Positions 23,668-35,870 of a DNA stretch of 64,000 nt are shown piece after piece. Source of the DNA: Siniperca chuatsi (lineage: Eukaryota; Chordata; Actinopteri; Centrarchiformes; Sinipercidae). The notes below the pieces were generated by a model. It did no database searches and was not told where the DNA came from. It saw only the letters and a list, made by a program, of their open reading frames with translations. Within the stretch, counting starts at the first letter, position 1. Every line of letters starts with the position of its first letter. The stretch covers positions 22,905,323 through 22,969,322 of the forward strand of contig NC_058064.1 in the NCBI RefSeq assembly GCF_020085105.1, written 5' to 3'. The position numbers and the translations under genes were made by a program.

Positions 23668-26065
23668 TTCACCAGGATTGTTTTAATCAGGTTCTAAAAC
23701 GGGCTCTGAGTGGTTGTGAAATTTACCATCAGGTTGCACTCTCTTATTTCAGTATCATGTTCAGTCATGTGCTAAAGGTACAAACATCTAAGCTACAGTG
23801 CTATCAGAACTCAGGTTTCTTTCCTGGGTGGTAATGTCACAGAAGAGGGCAGCAGGAAACTGGTCCATCCTGCGGCATAAGAACTTGCTCTACCCAACCA
23901 TGCCTCCCTACTCTTTAGATGCTTCTGGTAAACAGCAGAGGGTGGTAAATGGTATTCTGTTTCAGAAAAAGGGGAGCTAGACAGAGAGTGTTAATGTATG
24001 TTAGTGCTTATGCCAGAGCTTAATGGAAAAACGACATCCTACATGCACCACAACATGCAAGTGGCATGGTAAAAATTCTTCAGAAAACAGCCCATATAGT
24101 GATGGGACAATTTCCTGACGACACTAACAATACACAGTGTGGTAGCATTTGTAAACTCACAGACATTCACCATGACATCCTCTTAGACAAACACAGACTC
24201 TGTAAATATTGGAAGCACAAATCCAGCACTTTCACACATGAAGGCACTCAACATGGTGACAGGATGGGGACATGTGACTACACATGAGTGTGCTAGAGAG
24301 AAATCACAAAAGCAGCAAAGTGAGACCAGATTTAAAGCTCAGGCTTTGCCAGGTTCAGAACAATTATTCACTGACTGGTGCTGGTGCAAACATGACAAAT
24401 TAGGTTGAAGACAGCATATGCAGTAGCTCAGGCAGACAGAAACAGGATATGAAAATTTCAGAGCAGAGCAGCTGGAGGACAGCAGTCAGCACAGAGAGCG
24501 TGTAGCGGTTGCAGTGACAGAAGCCTTAAAATGGGGGCAGGCAGGGACGTCACAATTTATACAGACTCAGTATATGCTGCAGGGGCAGTACATGTGGAAA
24601 TGAGATAAATGATGAGAAACAGGGTTCTTGACAGCAGGGGCAAACCATCAAACATGAGGAGAGATGAAAAGAGTTAATGGAGGCTTTGAAATTGCACAAG
24701 GAAAGTGGCAGTGGTAAAATGTAGAGGACATGATCAGGCTAGCACTCCAGTAGCTACAGGAACCAGGAAGCAGATAAAGCAGCCAAAAGGGCAGCAGGGT
24801 ATTTGCAAATGTACCCAAATGATAACCAGTGAAGAGACTGAATTACAACCCAAACTCACTGCAGAGGCAGTAAAAGAATATCAAAAAAGGGGCGGGGGCC
24901 CAAAGAAAAGTAGTATGGATGCAGAGAGGAGCTACGTGAGCAAAATGGACTCTGAGGGGCCGGACGGACAAATGGTCCTCCCATCCAGGTATCAGGGCAA
25001 GAGCTCCTGAGAGAAGCACATGGCTTGGGGCATGTGCGGGCAAACCAAATGAATAGGAACTTGTGTCATTGGTGGCATCCGTTCCAGCAGATATGGCAAG
25101 GCATTTTGTAAAAGTTGTACAGTCTGTTCACATTTTAATCCAAAGCCAGCGGTGAGCTCCGAAATGGGGCGGTTGCTCATTACTACCTGCCCTGGCCAGG
25201 AGGTGGTGATAGACTATACGTGGATATGATTGATCCGTGAAAGGTTTTAGGAATTTGTTGGTGTGTGTTGATACGTTCACAGGGTGGCCAGAGGCGAGGA
25301 CAGCGCTACGGTGAGAAAATGTTTGATTAACCATTACATTCCCAGACATGGTTTCCCAGCAAAATCAGATCAGATAATAGCACTCACTTTAAAAAAACAC
25401 AGATCTACAAAGCGTAGAAGCAATGCTGGGTTTGAAACATTCATTTGGCATTGCCTACCACCCCAGTCACAAGGTAAGGTGGAGAGAATGAATCAGAACA
25501 TCAAACAAAAATTGGCTATAATCTGTGCACAGACAAAACTGAATTGGGTGGATGCACTACCCCTGGCCCCGATGACAATCAGGAGTTCCCTCAATCAAGG
25601 AACAGGGTTAACACCATATGAGCTGCTGATAGGAAGACAGTTTCCAGGGCCCAGTGCCGCTTTTTCTGGGACTAGGGGAAGAAGGAGAAAAATGGAACAC
25701 AAGATATATTTTAACGAATTGCAAGCTCTTGTCTCAGATTTTCTACACAGGTTGGCAAAGGCAGGCGCTGACAGAAGGATCCACTCTACCCACAGCCCAG
25801 TGGGTATCACTGAGAGTCATCAAAAGGAAGTGGTCAGAGCCCAGGTGGACCAGACCGCTTCGAGGTCACAGAGAGAACATCACATGTGGTCCGGGTAAAA
25901 GGTAAGGCGACACCTGGTCTCCACTGGAGCCAGTGCATGGCGGCCGAGGAGCCAGGGACGGAGTGTGGAGGAGATCGGAGCAGATCTCCACGGCAATTAC
26001 AAGCTGAAAGCACCGGCTCAGCTGAGTCAGAGAACACCCAGACCCCAACAAAAGAGGCAGAATAA
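23668..26065 (+). pseudogene. pol: ERV pol remnant, unit 5 (5-prime truncated, noisy)
   Basis: It begins inside the RT fragment at the counterpart of 20591. Up to about 25100 it differs from the other units by an indel every few tens of bases, then becomes as clean as the rest. RNase H is therefore scattered over many frames, though YTDS- and EAD-type segments can still be read. The integrase core and C-terminal domain (25284-25898) contain the expected motifs. The local indel burst looks like consensus error more than biological decay, because substitutions stay rare. Confidence 0.85.
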
Positions 26066-26623
26066 TCCTCTGGTCTGCGGTCGAAAGGTACAGGAAGTCA
26101 ACCCCTGTACCCCGAGAGGAATCACACTGTTAGCTGCAAAAGGTGAAGTGCTAGTAACTTCTCCTCAGGTCATAGAAGAGTGTGCTGAACTAACACAATT
26201 CCCAGCCAGAAGTTGAAGACTACGCCACATCCAGAAGGAAAAGACTGTGAAGTAAAATGGAGGGTTTTAATCTCCTGAAACAGAGGTTGCTGTTTCAGTA
26301 CAAAGTAATAGAAAAGTTCCAGTCATAAGATGGGGATGTGGCAGTCCTAAGGGGGCAGCGGTTACAACTGTATTGGGAGTGTTACTTGTAATTTCAATTT
26401 TGTATTTGTGTGGTAAATTTCAGGGATGGCCATCCACTCACAGGGAAAAACGAGCCAAAACGCCTAAGTGTTTCAACCGGTCTGGGGTTGGAACTCAATT
26501 ACACTCCGGGTAGCGCCCACCACCTATTCCTTCGACCTCTGTGACATCATCCAGTGCAGAGGACACTTTGAATTGGAAAATGGTGTTAGGAGGATCTCTT
26601 TTAGGAGAGATCAAAAGGAGGAA

Positions 26624-27287
26624 TTTTCAATATGAAAACTTGGGCTGTGTTATTATGATGGATAGCTTGTGCTACGACACCCTGTATGTAAGATGTTTGC
26701 ATCTGTACAAGTCTAACTCATGTAACATCTCAGGTCAGCAGCTGTTTTGCACCATAGACTAGAACTAATTAACAGTTAGATAAGAGAAAGTGGTGGAAGG
26801 TACAGTGGATATGATAATCCCATGGTGACATACAGAGGTGATTTGGGGTGACAAAGAGTGGGGGGAAATGTATGCACATGTGTTGGCAGGCCGGAGCCGA
26901 CACCCTGTTTATATGGGTGGTTTTATCATTGCATGGGGGTGACTCGCATATCCTCACTGACCAGCCGCTCTGATCACACCTGGGAATGGAATGCAGCGGC
27001 CTGTGAAGATCAAGAGGAATGGGGAAGTGTGAACTTAGGCATTTACATAGTATTGTGTACAAGGAGGAGCTCAGGCCATATAACCAACTACTTTTGTACT
27101 GCTGCTTCAGACATAGCGGGAGATCGCCTGAGAGGTCTCTGTGCTGTGTCTCCAGATATATCTGTATTTATCTACTGTAATTTTCTGTATTGTTTGATTG
27201 TTTGTATTGTTTGTAATATTTGTGGGTATATAGATACTAGTTAAAGACATTTGTAGGTCTCGTGTGGATCCTTCTCATCAACCAACT
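26624..27287 (+). repeat. ERV LTR, unit 5 (preceded by env remnant 26066-26623)
   Basis: Complete LTR like 19178-19843, sharing its TTTGCATCTG and CTGTTTTGCACC variants, and followed by the primer-site-like TTGGCGAGAGG. Confidence 0.6.
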
Positions 27288-27317
27288 TGGCGAGAGGTTA
27301 GCTTACCTCGACAACAA

Positions 27318-27886
27318 CTTGATGGATATGAAGGTCAGCATCATTTGACTTGAATTCCTCTTAAAGCTATGTCCTCAGATCGCATATGTTCACGTTTAGC
27401 TTCTTTAGTTTAGATATGCATTTTCACCACGCCAATATGTAAAGCATTCACTTTACCCAGAAGCTTTTAGAAAGAAATTCTAAATTTGAAGAATGAAAAC
27501 TGTGAAGGACAACACGGTTTGGATTTGAATCTCTTTTGTCCCCAGAAAGCACAAGTTCATTTGGAGAGTCATCCAATGAGCGATGTTGATGTTTACCACT
27601 ATGATACCCTGGACTTCCTCCCAGAACCTCTTTGAAATGAACGTTCTAATGTTAGAAACGCTTAGAAGCTAAAACATAGAGATATAAAAGGACAACATAT
27701 TTTGATTTCAGTTTGTCTTAAGACTTTGTCTCCAGACTACATATATTAATTTTTACATTGTTTATTTTAGAATTTTTAGAAACACATTTCTAGAATCAAA
27801 GCATTTATAACTAGATGAATATGGAGGATAAACACAGTTTGATTTGAGTTCCTTTAACACTTTCTTACTAGCACCATTTTTGTGCT
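27318..27886 (+). repeat. Satellite segment of unit 6
   Basis: Same three-monomer segment with several small indels, for example TAGATATGCATT for TAGATAAGTGCATT and AACGCTTAGAAGCTAAAACATAG. Confidence 0.9.
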
Positions 27887-30406
27887 CTCTCACACCAGAA
27901 CAGAAATGGTTCATTTTGTATTGATTTAGCTAATGAGTTCTTTTTGTGTACCTTTAGCTCAGGAGTGCAGGGATATTTTCTCATTTACCTACAAGGGACA
28001 GCAGTTGCAGTACACCAGAGTACCACAAGGGTTTGCATTGTCACCAGGATTGTTTAATCAGGTTCTAAAACAGGCTCTGAGTGGTTGTGAGTTACCATCA
28101 GGTTGCACTCTTGTTCAGTATCATGTTCAGTCATGTGCTAAAGGTAGAAAACATCTAAGCTTACAGGCTATCAGAACTCAGGTTTCTTTCCTGGGGTGGG
28201 TAATGTCACAGAAGGGGGCAGCAGAAACTGTCCCAAGCGGCAGAACTTGCTCTACCCAACTATACACTCCCCTTCTCTTTAGATGTTTCTGAAACAGAAG
28301 GGGTGGTAAATGGTGTTCTGTTTCAGAAAAAAGGGGGAGCTAGACAAGTGTTAATGTATGTTAGCATTATGCTAGACTTAATGGAAAAACGACATCCTAC
28401 ATGCACACAACATGCAGCAGGCGTGGCAAAAATTCTTCAGAAAACAGCCCATATAGTGATGGGACACCCCCTGACGACACTAACAATACACAGTGTGGTA
28501 GCATTTGTAAACTCACAGACATTCACCATGACATCTCTTAGACAACACAGACTCTGTAAAATATTGGAAGCACCAAATCTGACTTTCACACATGAAGGCA
28601 TCAACATGGCAGACAGGATGGGGACATGTGACCCACATGAGTGCGAGAGAAATCACAAAAGTTGTTAAAGTGAGACCAGATTTGGAAGCTCAGGCTTTGC
28701 CAGGTTCAGAACAATTATTCACTGACTGGTGTTGCTACAAACATGACAAATTAGGGTTGAAGACAGCATATGCGGTAGTCAGGCAGACAGAAACAGGATA
28801 TGAAAATTTCAGAGCAGAGCAGCTGGAGGACAGCAGTCAGCACAGAGAGCGGAAGTGGTTGCAGTGACAGAAGCCTTAAAATGGGGGCAGGGCAGGGACG
28901 TCACAATTTATACAGACTCAGCATATGCTGCAGGGGCAGTACATGTGGAAATGAGACAATGGATGAGAACAGGGTTCTTGACAGCAGGGGGCAAACCCAT
29001 CAAACATGAGGGAGAGATGAAAGAGTTAATGGAGGCTTTGAAATTACCAAGGAAAGTGGCAGTGGTAAAATGTAGAGGACATGATCAGGCTAGCACTCCA
29101 GTGGCTACAGGGAACCAGGAAGCAGATAAAGCAGCCAAAAGGGCAGCAGGGTATTTGCAAATGTACCAAATGATAACCAGTGAAGAGACTGAATTACAAC
29201 CCAAACTCACTGCAGAGGCAGTAAAAGAATATCAAAAGGGGGCGGGGGCCCAAGAAAAAGCAGTATGGATGCAGAGAGGAGCTACGGAGCAAAATGGACT
29301 CTGGAGGGGGCCGGACGGACAAATGGTCCTCCCACCAGGTATCAGGCAAGAGCCCTGAGAGAAGCACATGGCTTGGGGCATGTGCGGCAAACCAAATGAA
29401 TAGGAACTTGTGTCATTGGTGGCATCCGTTCCTAGCAGATATGGCAAGGCATTTTGTAAAAAGTTGTACAGTCTGTTCACATTTTAATCCAAAGCCAGCG
29501 GTGAGCCCGGAAATGGGGCGTTTGCCTATTACTACCTGCCCTGGCCAGGAGGTGGTGATAGACTATACGGATATGATTGATCCGGTGAAAGGTTTTAGGT
29601 ATTTGTTGGTGTGTGTTGATACGTTCACAGGGTGGCCAGAGGCGAGGACAGCGCTACGGTGAGAAAATGTTTGATTAACCATTACATTCCCAGACATGGT
29701 TTCCCAGCAAAAATCAGATCAGATAATAGCACTCACTTTAAAAACACAGATCTACAAAGCGTAGAAGCAATGCTGGGTTTGAAACATTCATTTGGCATTG
29801 TCTACCACCCCCAGTCACAAGGTAAGGTGGAGAGAATGAATCAGAACATCAAACAAAAATTGGCTATAATCTGTGCACAGACAAAACTGAATTGGGTGGA
29901 TGCATTACCCTGGCCCCGATGACAATCAGGAGTTCCCTCAATCAAGGAACAGGGTTAACACCATATGAGCTGCTGATAGGAAGACAGTTTCCAGGGCCCA
30001 GTGCCGCTCTGGGACTAGGGGAAGAAGGAGAAAAATGGAACACAAGACATATTTTAACGAATTGCAAGCTCTTGTCTCAGATTTCTCTACACAGGTTGGC
30101 GAAAGGCAGGCGCTGACAGAAGGATCCACTCTACCCACAGCCCAGTGGGTATCACTGAGAGTCATCAAAAGGAAGTGGTCAGAGCCCAGGTGGACCAGAC
30201 CGTTCGAGGTCACAGAGAGAACATCACATGTGGTCCGGGTAAAAGGTAAAGGCGACACCTGGTTCCACTGGAGCCAGTGCATGGCGGCCGAGGAGCCAGG
30301 ACGGAGTGTGGAGGAGATCGGAGCAGATCTACGGCAATTACAAGCTGAAAGCACCGGCTCAGCTGAGTCGGAGAACACCCAGACCCCAACAAAAGAGGCA
30401 GAATAA
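27887..30406 (+). pseudogene. pol: ERV pol remnant, unit 6
   Basis: Same founding lesions. One extra T in TTCATTTTGTATTG (about 27914) and one in GTTCTTTTTGTG (about 27944) shift the RT start. In this copy an extra T in AAGCTTACAGGC (about 28160) lets the RT fragment read on through LQAIRTQVSFLGWVMSQKGA, showing the expected connection sequence. RNase H is split near 28650 and 28830 by 2-base and 1-base losses. The integrase core and C-terminal domain match unit 3. Confidence 0.92.
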
Positions 30407-30967
30407 TCCTCTGGTCTGCGGTCGAAAGGTACAGGGAAGTCAACCCCTGTACCCCGAGAGGAATCACACTGTTAGCTGCAAAAGGTGAAGTGCTAGTAAC
30501 TTCTCCTCTAGGTCATAGAAGAGTGTGCTGAACGAACACAATTCCCAGCCAGAAGTTGAAGACTACGTCACATCCAGAAGGAAAAGACTGTGAAGTAAAA
30601 TGGAGGGTTTTAATCTCCTGAAACAGAGGTTGCTGTTTCAGTACAAAGTAATAGAAAAGTTCCAGTCATAAGATGGGGATGTGGCAGTCCTAAGGGGGCA
30701 GCGGTTACAACTGTATTGGGAGTGTTACTTGTAATTTCAATTTTGTATTTGTGTGGTAAATTTCAGGGATGGCCATCCACTCACAGGGAAAAACGAGCCA
30801 AAAACGCCTAAGTGTTTCAACCGGTCTGGGGTTGGAACTCAATTACACCGCGGTAGCGCCACCTACCTATTCCTTCGACCTCTGTGACATCATCCAGTGC
30901 AGAGGACACTTTTGAATTGGAAAAATGGTGTTAGGAGTGATCTCTTTTAGGAGAGATCAAAAGGAGG

Positions 30968-31635
30968 AATTTTCAATATGAAAACTTGGGCTGTGTTATT
31001 ATGATGGATAGCTTGTGCTACGACACCCTGTATGTAAGATGTTTGCCTCTGTACAAGTCTAACTCATGTAACATCTCAGGTCAGCAGCTGTTCTGCACCA
31101 TAGACTAGAACTAATTAACAGTTAGATAAGAGAAAGTGGTGGAAGGTACAGTGGATATGATAATCCCATGGTGACATACAGAGGTGATTTGGGGTGACAA
31201 AGAGTGGGAGGAAATGTATGCACATGTGTTGGCAGGCCGGAGCCGACACCCTGTTTATATGGGTGGTTTTATCATTGCATGGGGGTGACTCGCATATCCT
31301 CACTGACCAGCCGCTCTGATCACACCTGGGAATGGAATGCAGCGGCCTGTGAAGATCAAGAGGAATGGGGAAGCGTGAACTTAGGCATTTAGATAGTATT
31401 GTGTATAAGGAGGAGCTCAGGCCATATAACCAACTACTTTTGTACTGCTGCTTCAGACATAGCGGGGAGATATCGCCTGGAGAGGTCTCTGTGCTGTGTC
31501 TCCAGATATATCTGTATTTATCTGTAATTTTCTGTATTGTTTGATTGTTTGTATTGTTTGTAATATTTGTGGGTATATAGATACTAGTTAAAGACATTTG
31601 TAGGTCTCGTGTGGATCCCTTCTCATCAACCAACT
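30968..31635 (+). repeat. ERV LTR, unit 6 (preceded by env remnant 30407-30967)
   Basis: Complete LTR with a few private changes (GAAGCGTGAAC, CATTTAGATAG, GTGTATAAGG, an extra AT in GGGAGATATCGCC). It is followed by TTGGCGAGAGG and the usual join to satellite. Confidence 0.6.
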
Positions 31636-31665
31636 TGGCGAGAGGTTAGCTTACCTCGACAACAA

Positions 31666-32239
31666 CTTGATGGATATGAAGGTCAGCATCATTTGACTTG
31701 AATTCCTCTTAAAGCTATGTCCTCAGATCGCATATGTTCACGTTTAGCTTCTTTAGTTTAGATAAGTGCATTTTCACCACGCCAATATGTAAAGCATTCA
31801 CTTCTACCCAGAAGCTTTTAGAAAGAAATTCTAAATTTGAAGAATGAAAACTGTGAAGGACAACACGGTTTGGATTTGAGTTTCTTTTAATACTTTGTCC
31901 CCAGAAAGCACAAGTTCATTTGGAGAGTCATCCAATCAGCGATGTTGATGTTTACCACTATGATACCCTGGACTTCCTCCCAGAACCTCTTTGAAATGAA
32001 CGTTCTACGTTAGAAACGCTAGCTAAAACACAGAGATAAAGGACAACATATTTCGATTTCAGTTTGTCTTAAGACTTTGTCTCCAGACTTACATATATTA
32101 ATTTTTACATTGTTTATTTTAGAACTTTTGGAAACACATTTCTAGAATAGAAGCAAATATAACTAGATGCATATGGAGGATAACACAGTTTGATTTGAGT
32201 TTCTTTTAACACTTTCTCTCTAGCACCATTTTTGTGCTC
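31666..32239 (+). repeat. Satellite segment of unit 7 (right-flank type)
   Basis: It starts like the other units, but from about 31877 it carries GAGTTTCTTTTAATACTTTGTCCCC, then AACTTTTGGAAACACATTTCTAGAATAGAAGC. These variants match the clean satellite after the array (37950-38320), not the other units. This unit may preserve the right edge of the original satellite context. Confidence 0.85.
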
Positions 32240-34200
32240 GCATCTTAATAACATGCATAGACAGGATGAGGACATGTGAGCTACAGCAGAGTCTTGAGAG
32301 AAATCCCAAAAGTTGTTAAAGTGAGGAATGAATTTGCAGAAGCTCTTAGGCTTCTACATATTCAGAACAATTATTCACTGACTGGTATTTGCTAAACACT
32401 GCTTTTTTTAACAAATTAAAGAGTTAGAGAGCTGCATGTCTGATGATCAGGCAGAGAACAGAAACAGGATATAGAAATTCCAGAGCAGAGGCAACTGATA
32501 GGGACAGCAGTCCGCACACAGAGAAAATGAGAAGTGGTTGCAGTGACAACAGAAGCCTAACACAAATGGGGCAGGGCAGGGACGTGTTATAGTTGCTGAG
32601 ACTCAACGCCTACTGCAGGGCCAGTACATGTGGAATGAGAGACATTAGTTAGAGAACAGGGTTCTTGACAGCAGGGGGGCAAATTCATCAAACATGAGGG
32701 AGAAGATAGAAAGAAAAGTTACAATAGAGGCTTTTGAATTACCAGGGAAAGTGGCAGTATTCAAAATGTAGAGGACGCGATCAGGCTAGCACTCCAGTTA
32801 ACCACAGGGAACCAGGAAACGAATAAAGCAGCCAAAAGGGCAGCAGAGGTATTTGCAAATGTACCACAAATGATAACCAGTGAAGGGCACAGAATTACAA
32901 CTCTGACTCCATACAGAGGCAGTAAAAGAATATCAAAGGTACAGAAGGCCAAAGAAAAAAACTGATATGGGATGCAGAGAGGAGCTACGGAGCAGAAGGT
33001 GTGGACTCTGGAGGGCCGACCGGACAAATGGTCACTCCCACCCGGGTATCAGGCAAGAGTCTTCACAGGAAACCCACCATCAGCTTGGGGTACAAAAGCG
33101 GCAAAACCAAATGAATAGGAACATGTCATTATTGGTGGCATCCGCTCCTACTTAACCAGATATATGCAAGGCATTTTGTGTAAAAAGTTATGCAGTCTAT
33201 TTCACATTTTAGTATTCAAAGCCAGCGGTGAGCCCGGAATGGAAAGATTTTGCTCATTACTGCCTGCCCTGGCCAGGAGGGTGATGATGGGCTGTATGGA
33301 TATGATTGATCCGGTAGAAAGGAGTTTTAGGTATTTGTTGGTGTGTGTTGATACGTTTCTCTGCAGTGAAGGCCAGAGGCGAGGACAAAGCCTTCGGTGA
33401 GAAAATGTTTGATTAACTATTACATTTCCCAGGTATAGTTTCCCAGCAATAATCAGATCAGACCAATAGCACTCACTTCCAAAAACCCCAGATCTACAAA
33501 GGTGAAGGCAATGCTGGGTTTGAAGCATTTACATTTGGCATTGTCTACCACCCCCAAGTGTCACCAGGTAAGGTGGAGAGAATGAATCAGAACATCAAAC
33601 AAATTATGGCTATAATCTGTACACAGAGACTAAAGCTGAATTAGGTGGATGCATTACCCTGGCCCCGATAACCCAATCAGGAGTTCCCTCAATCATGAAG
33701 CAGGTTAACACCCATATGAGCTGCTGATAGGAGGGCAGTTTCCAGAGGCCCAGTGCCGCTCTGGGGACTAGGGAAGAAGGAGAAAATGGAGCTGGCAAAG
33801 ACATATTTTAACGAATTGCAAGCTCTTGTCTCTGAGTTCTCTGCACAGGTTGGCGAAAGGCAGGGCGCTGTGAGAAGGATCCACTCTTAACCCACGGCCC
33901 GAGTGCCACCAGGTATCACTGAGAGTCATCTCAAAGGAAGTGGTCAGAGCCCAGGTTAGACCAGCAGCGCTCGAGGTCACTGAAGAGAACATCACATATG
34001 AGTCCCGGAGAGTGAGGCTCAGCGACACCTGGGTTCCACTGGAGCCAGTGCATGGCCCAGCCGGCGAGCCAGGGCGGGCAGTGTGGAGGAGATCGGAGCA
34101 GATCTCACTGCAGTACAGAAGCTGAAGAAAAAGCACCGGCTCAGCTGGAGTGGGAGAACACCCAGACAACAAAAGAAAGCCAGAAGAATAATCCTCTGAA
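32240..34200 (+). pseudogene. pol: ERV pol remnant, unit 7 (truncated, low quality)
   Basis: After GTGCTC the text continues with CATCTTAATAACATGCATAGACAGGATG, the counterpart of 8146-8165, so RT and the connection region are missing. RNase H and integrase can be followed (for example GGATATGATTGATCCGG at 33298, AATGAATCAGAACATC at 33583), but insertions of 1-6 bases occur every 20-40 bp. No usable frame remains. The insertion-rich error type differs from the homopolymer losses further right. Confidence 0.8.
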
Positions 34201-35353
34201 TCTCTGCGATTGCTGAAAGAAATTACAGGAAGTCAACCCCTATGCCTCGGAAGAGATCACACTGTACAGCTGCACAAGACAGGAGAGGTGCTAAATAGCT
34301 TCTCACTCTAATTCATCAGAGGAGTGTGCTGAGCAGACACAATTCCCAGCCAGAGAAGTTAGAGAACTCACGCCACATCCAGAAGAAAAAGACTTTGTGA
34401 AGTAAAATGGAGGGTTTTAATCTCTCACAGAAACAACAGAGGATTGCTGTTTCAGTTCAATTGCAAAATGTCAGTTCCAGAAGATCATAAGATGGGGATA
34501 TGGCAGTCCTAAGGGAACAGTGATTACAAATCTGCATTGGAATTATTGCATGTAATTTCAATGTTGTATTTGTATGGTAAATTTCAGGATGCACAATCCA
34601 CCACAGGGAAAAAGCGAGGCAAAACGCCTAAGTGTTTCCAGCGGGTCTGGGGTTTGGAACTCAATTGCACTCCATGGGTGAGCGCTCACTACCTATTCCT
34701 TCCGACCTCCTGTGACCTCAAATCCAAATTTTACCAAGAAGACCTAATTGGGGTGGAGGAAAAATAGAGTTGGAGTGATCTCTTTTGGGAGAGAGATCAA
34801 AAGGAGAGGAGTTCTCACATGAAAAAACTTGCAGAGCTGTATTAGCTATGATGGATAGCTTGTACTCATTACACCCTGTATATGTAAGATGTTTGCCACT
34901 CTCTGTCACAGAAGTCTAACTCATGTGACATCTCAGAGTCAGCAGCTGTTTGCACCATAGAAGAACAAAACGTTGAAAAGGAAATTGGGGTCGGGAAGAA
35001 ATCCCTGGGACATCAAGGGGATTTGGGGTACAAAGATGGGGAAATTTGACTTTTGGAGGCGGGCCGAACCCTGTTTAAGGGGGTTTTAACATTGATCCAT
35101 TCCTAGACCCCGGCTCGACACATAATTCAGGGTTAAGAAAAGGGAAAATTGAATTAGGCATTTAAATAGTGAAAGGAGGATACCATTAAAATCTTTTTAC
35201 CTTTCAACTAGCAACCCAATTTGTGCTTTCCCAGAAATTGTTTTATTGTAATTTTCTTATTTTTGTTTTTGTAGTTTGAATATTTTTATTAATACAGAAA
35301 GCATTTGAGGTCCGGGATCCCCCTTTTCCCAATTGGCAGGGTTACCTCAAACA
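34201..35353 (+). repeat. Degraded env remnant and LTR of unit 7
   Basis: The order of env remnant, polypurine region (about 34800) and LTR can still be recognised. From about 34960 the text loses bases until only skeletons remain (for example GGGGATTTGGGGTACAAAGATGGGG at about 35018 for the GATTTGGGGTGACAAAGAGTGGG of other units). It ends with GGTTACCTCAAACAACTTGATGG, the degraded leader join. Confidence 0.65.
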
Positions 35354-35870
35354 ACTTGATGGTTGAAGGTACATCAGTTGAATTCCTTTAAAGTATGTCC
35401 TCAGTGCAAGTTACTTTAGCTTCAGTTTAAAATCATTTTCCCCGTTGTAAAATTTTCACCCAGAAGAGAAAGAAATTCAAAGGAAGAAAACTTGGGAAAC
35501 AAACTTTATTTTCTCTTTTGTCCCCGAAACAAAGTTATTTGGGGTCTCCAAAGGAGTTGAGTTTAATATGTAGGATTTCCCAGAACCTTTTGAAAAACGC
35601 ACTTAAAACGCACAAAACATGAGAAAAGGCAAATTTTTGACAGGTTTTTAAGATTTGCCCGACACATAATTAATTTTTACATTGTTTATTTTAGAATTTT
35701 AAAAACATTTCTAGAACAAAGATTTTAAAATAATTGGAGGAAACAATTTGATTTACCTTTTAAACCTTTCACTGCACCATTTTGGCTTCCCCAGAACAGA
35801 AAGGTTCATTTGTATTGAAGTAATAGTTCTTTTGGTTACCTTTGCTCAGGAGGCAGGGATATTTTTCAAC
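35354..35870 (+). repeat. Degraded satellite and RT stub of unit 8
   Basis: The satellite start CTTGATGGTTGAAGG is followed by a thinned-out version of the three monomers. RT text (CCAGAACAGAAAGGTTCATTTGTATTG, about 35790-35820; AGGCAGGGATATTTTTC, about 35850) shows that another unit begins here before the sequence turns into homopolymer runs. Confidence 0.7.

Larger units (their letters stand above)
6873..35870 (+). repeat. Macro-repeat array: ERV plus satellite, about 4.33-kb units
   Basis: Head-to-tail units each start CTTGATGGATATGAAGG and run through about 560 bp of satellite, broken ERV pol, an env remnant and an LTR with a primer-site-like end. Starts are at 6873, 11210, 15536, 19874, 27318, 31666 and, in degraded text, about 35354. 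The measured periods are 4337, 4326, 4338 and 4348. Between 19874 and 27318 two units are fused by a deletion at 23667/23668. The ERV-to-satellite joins are the same in every unit, which identifies one founding rearrangement followed by DNA-level amplification. Confidence 0.9.
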
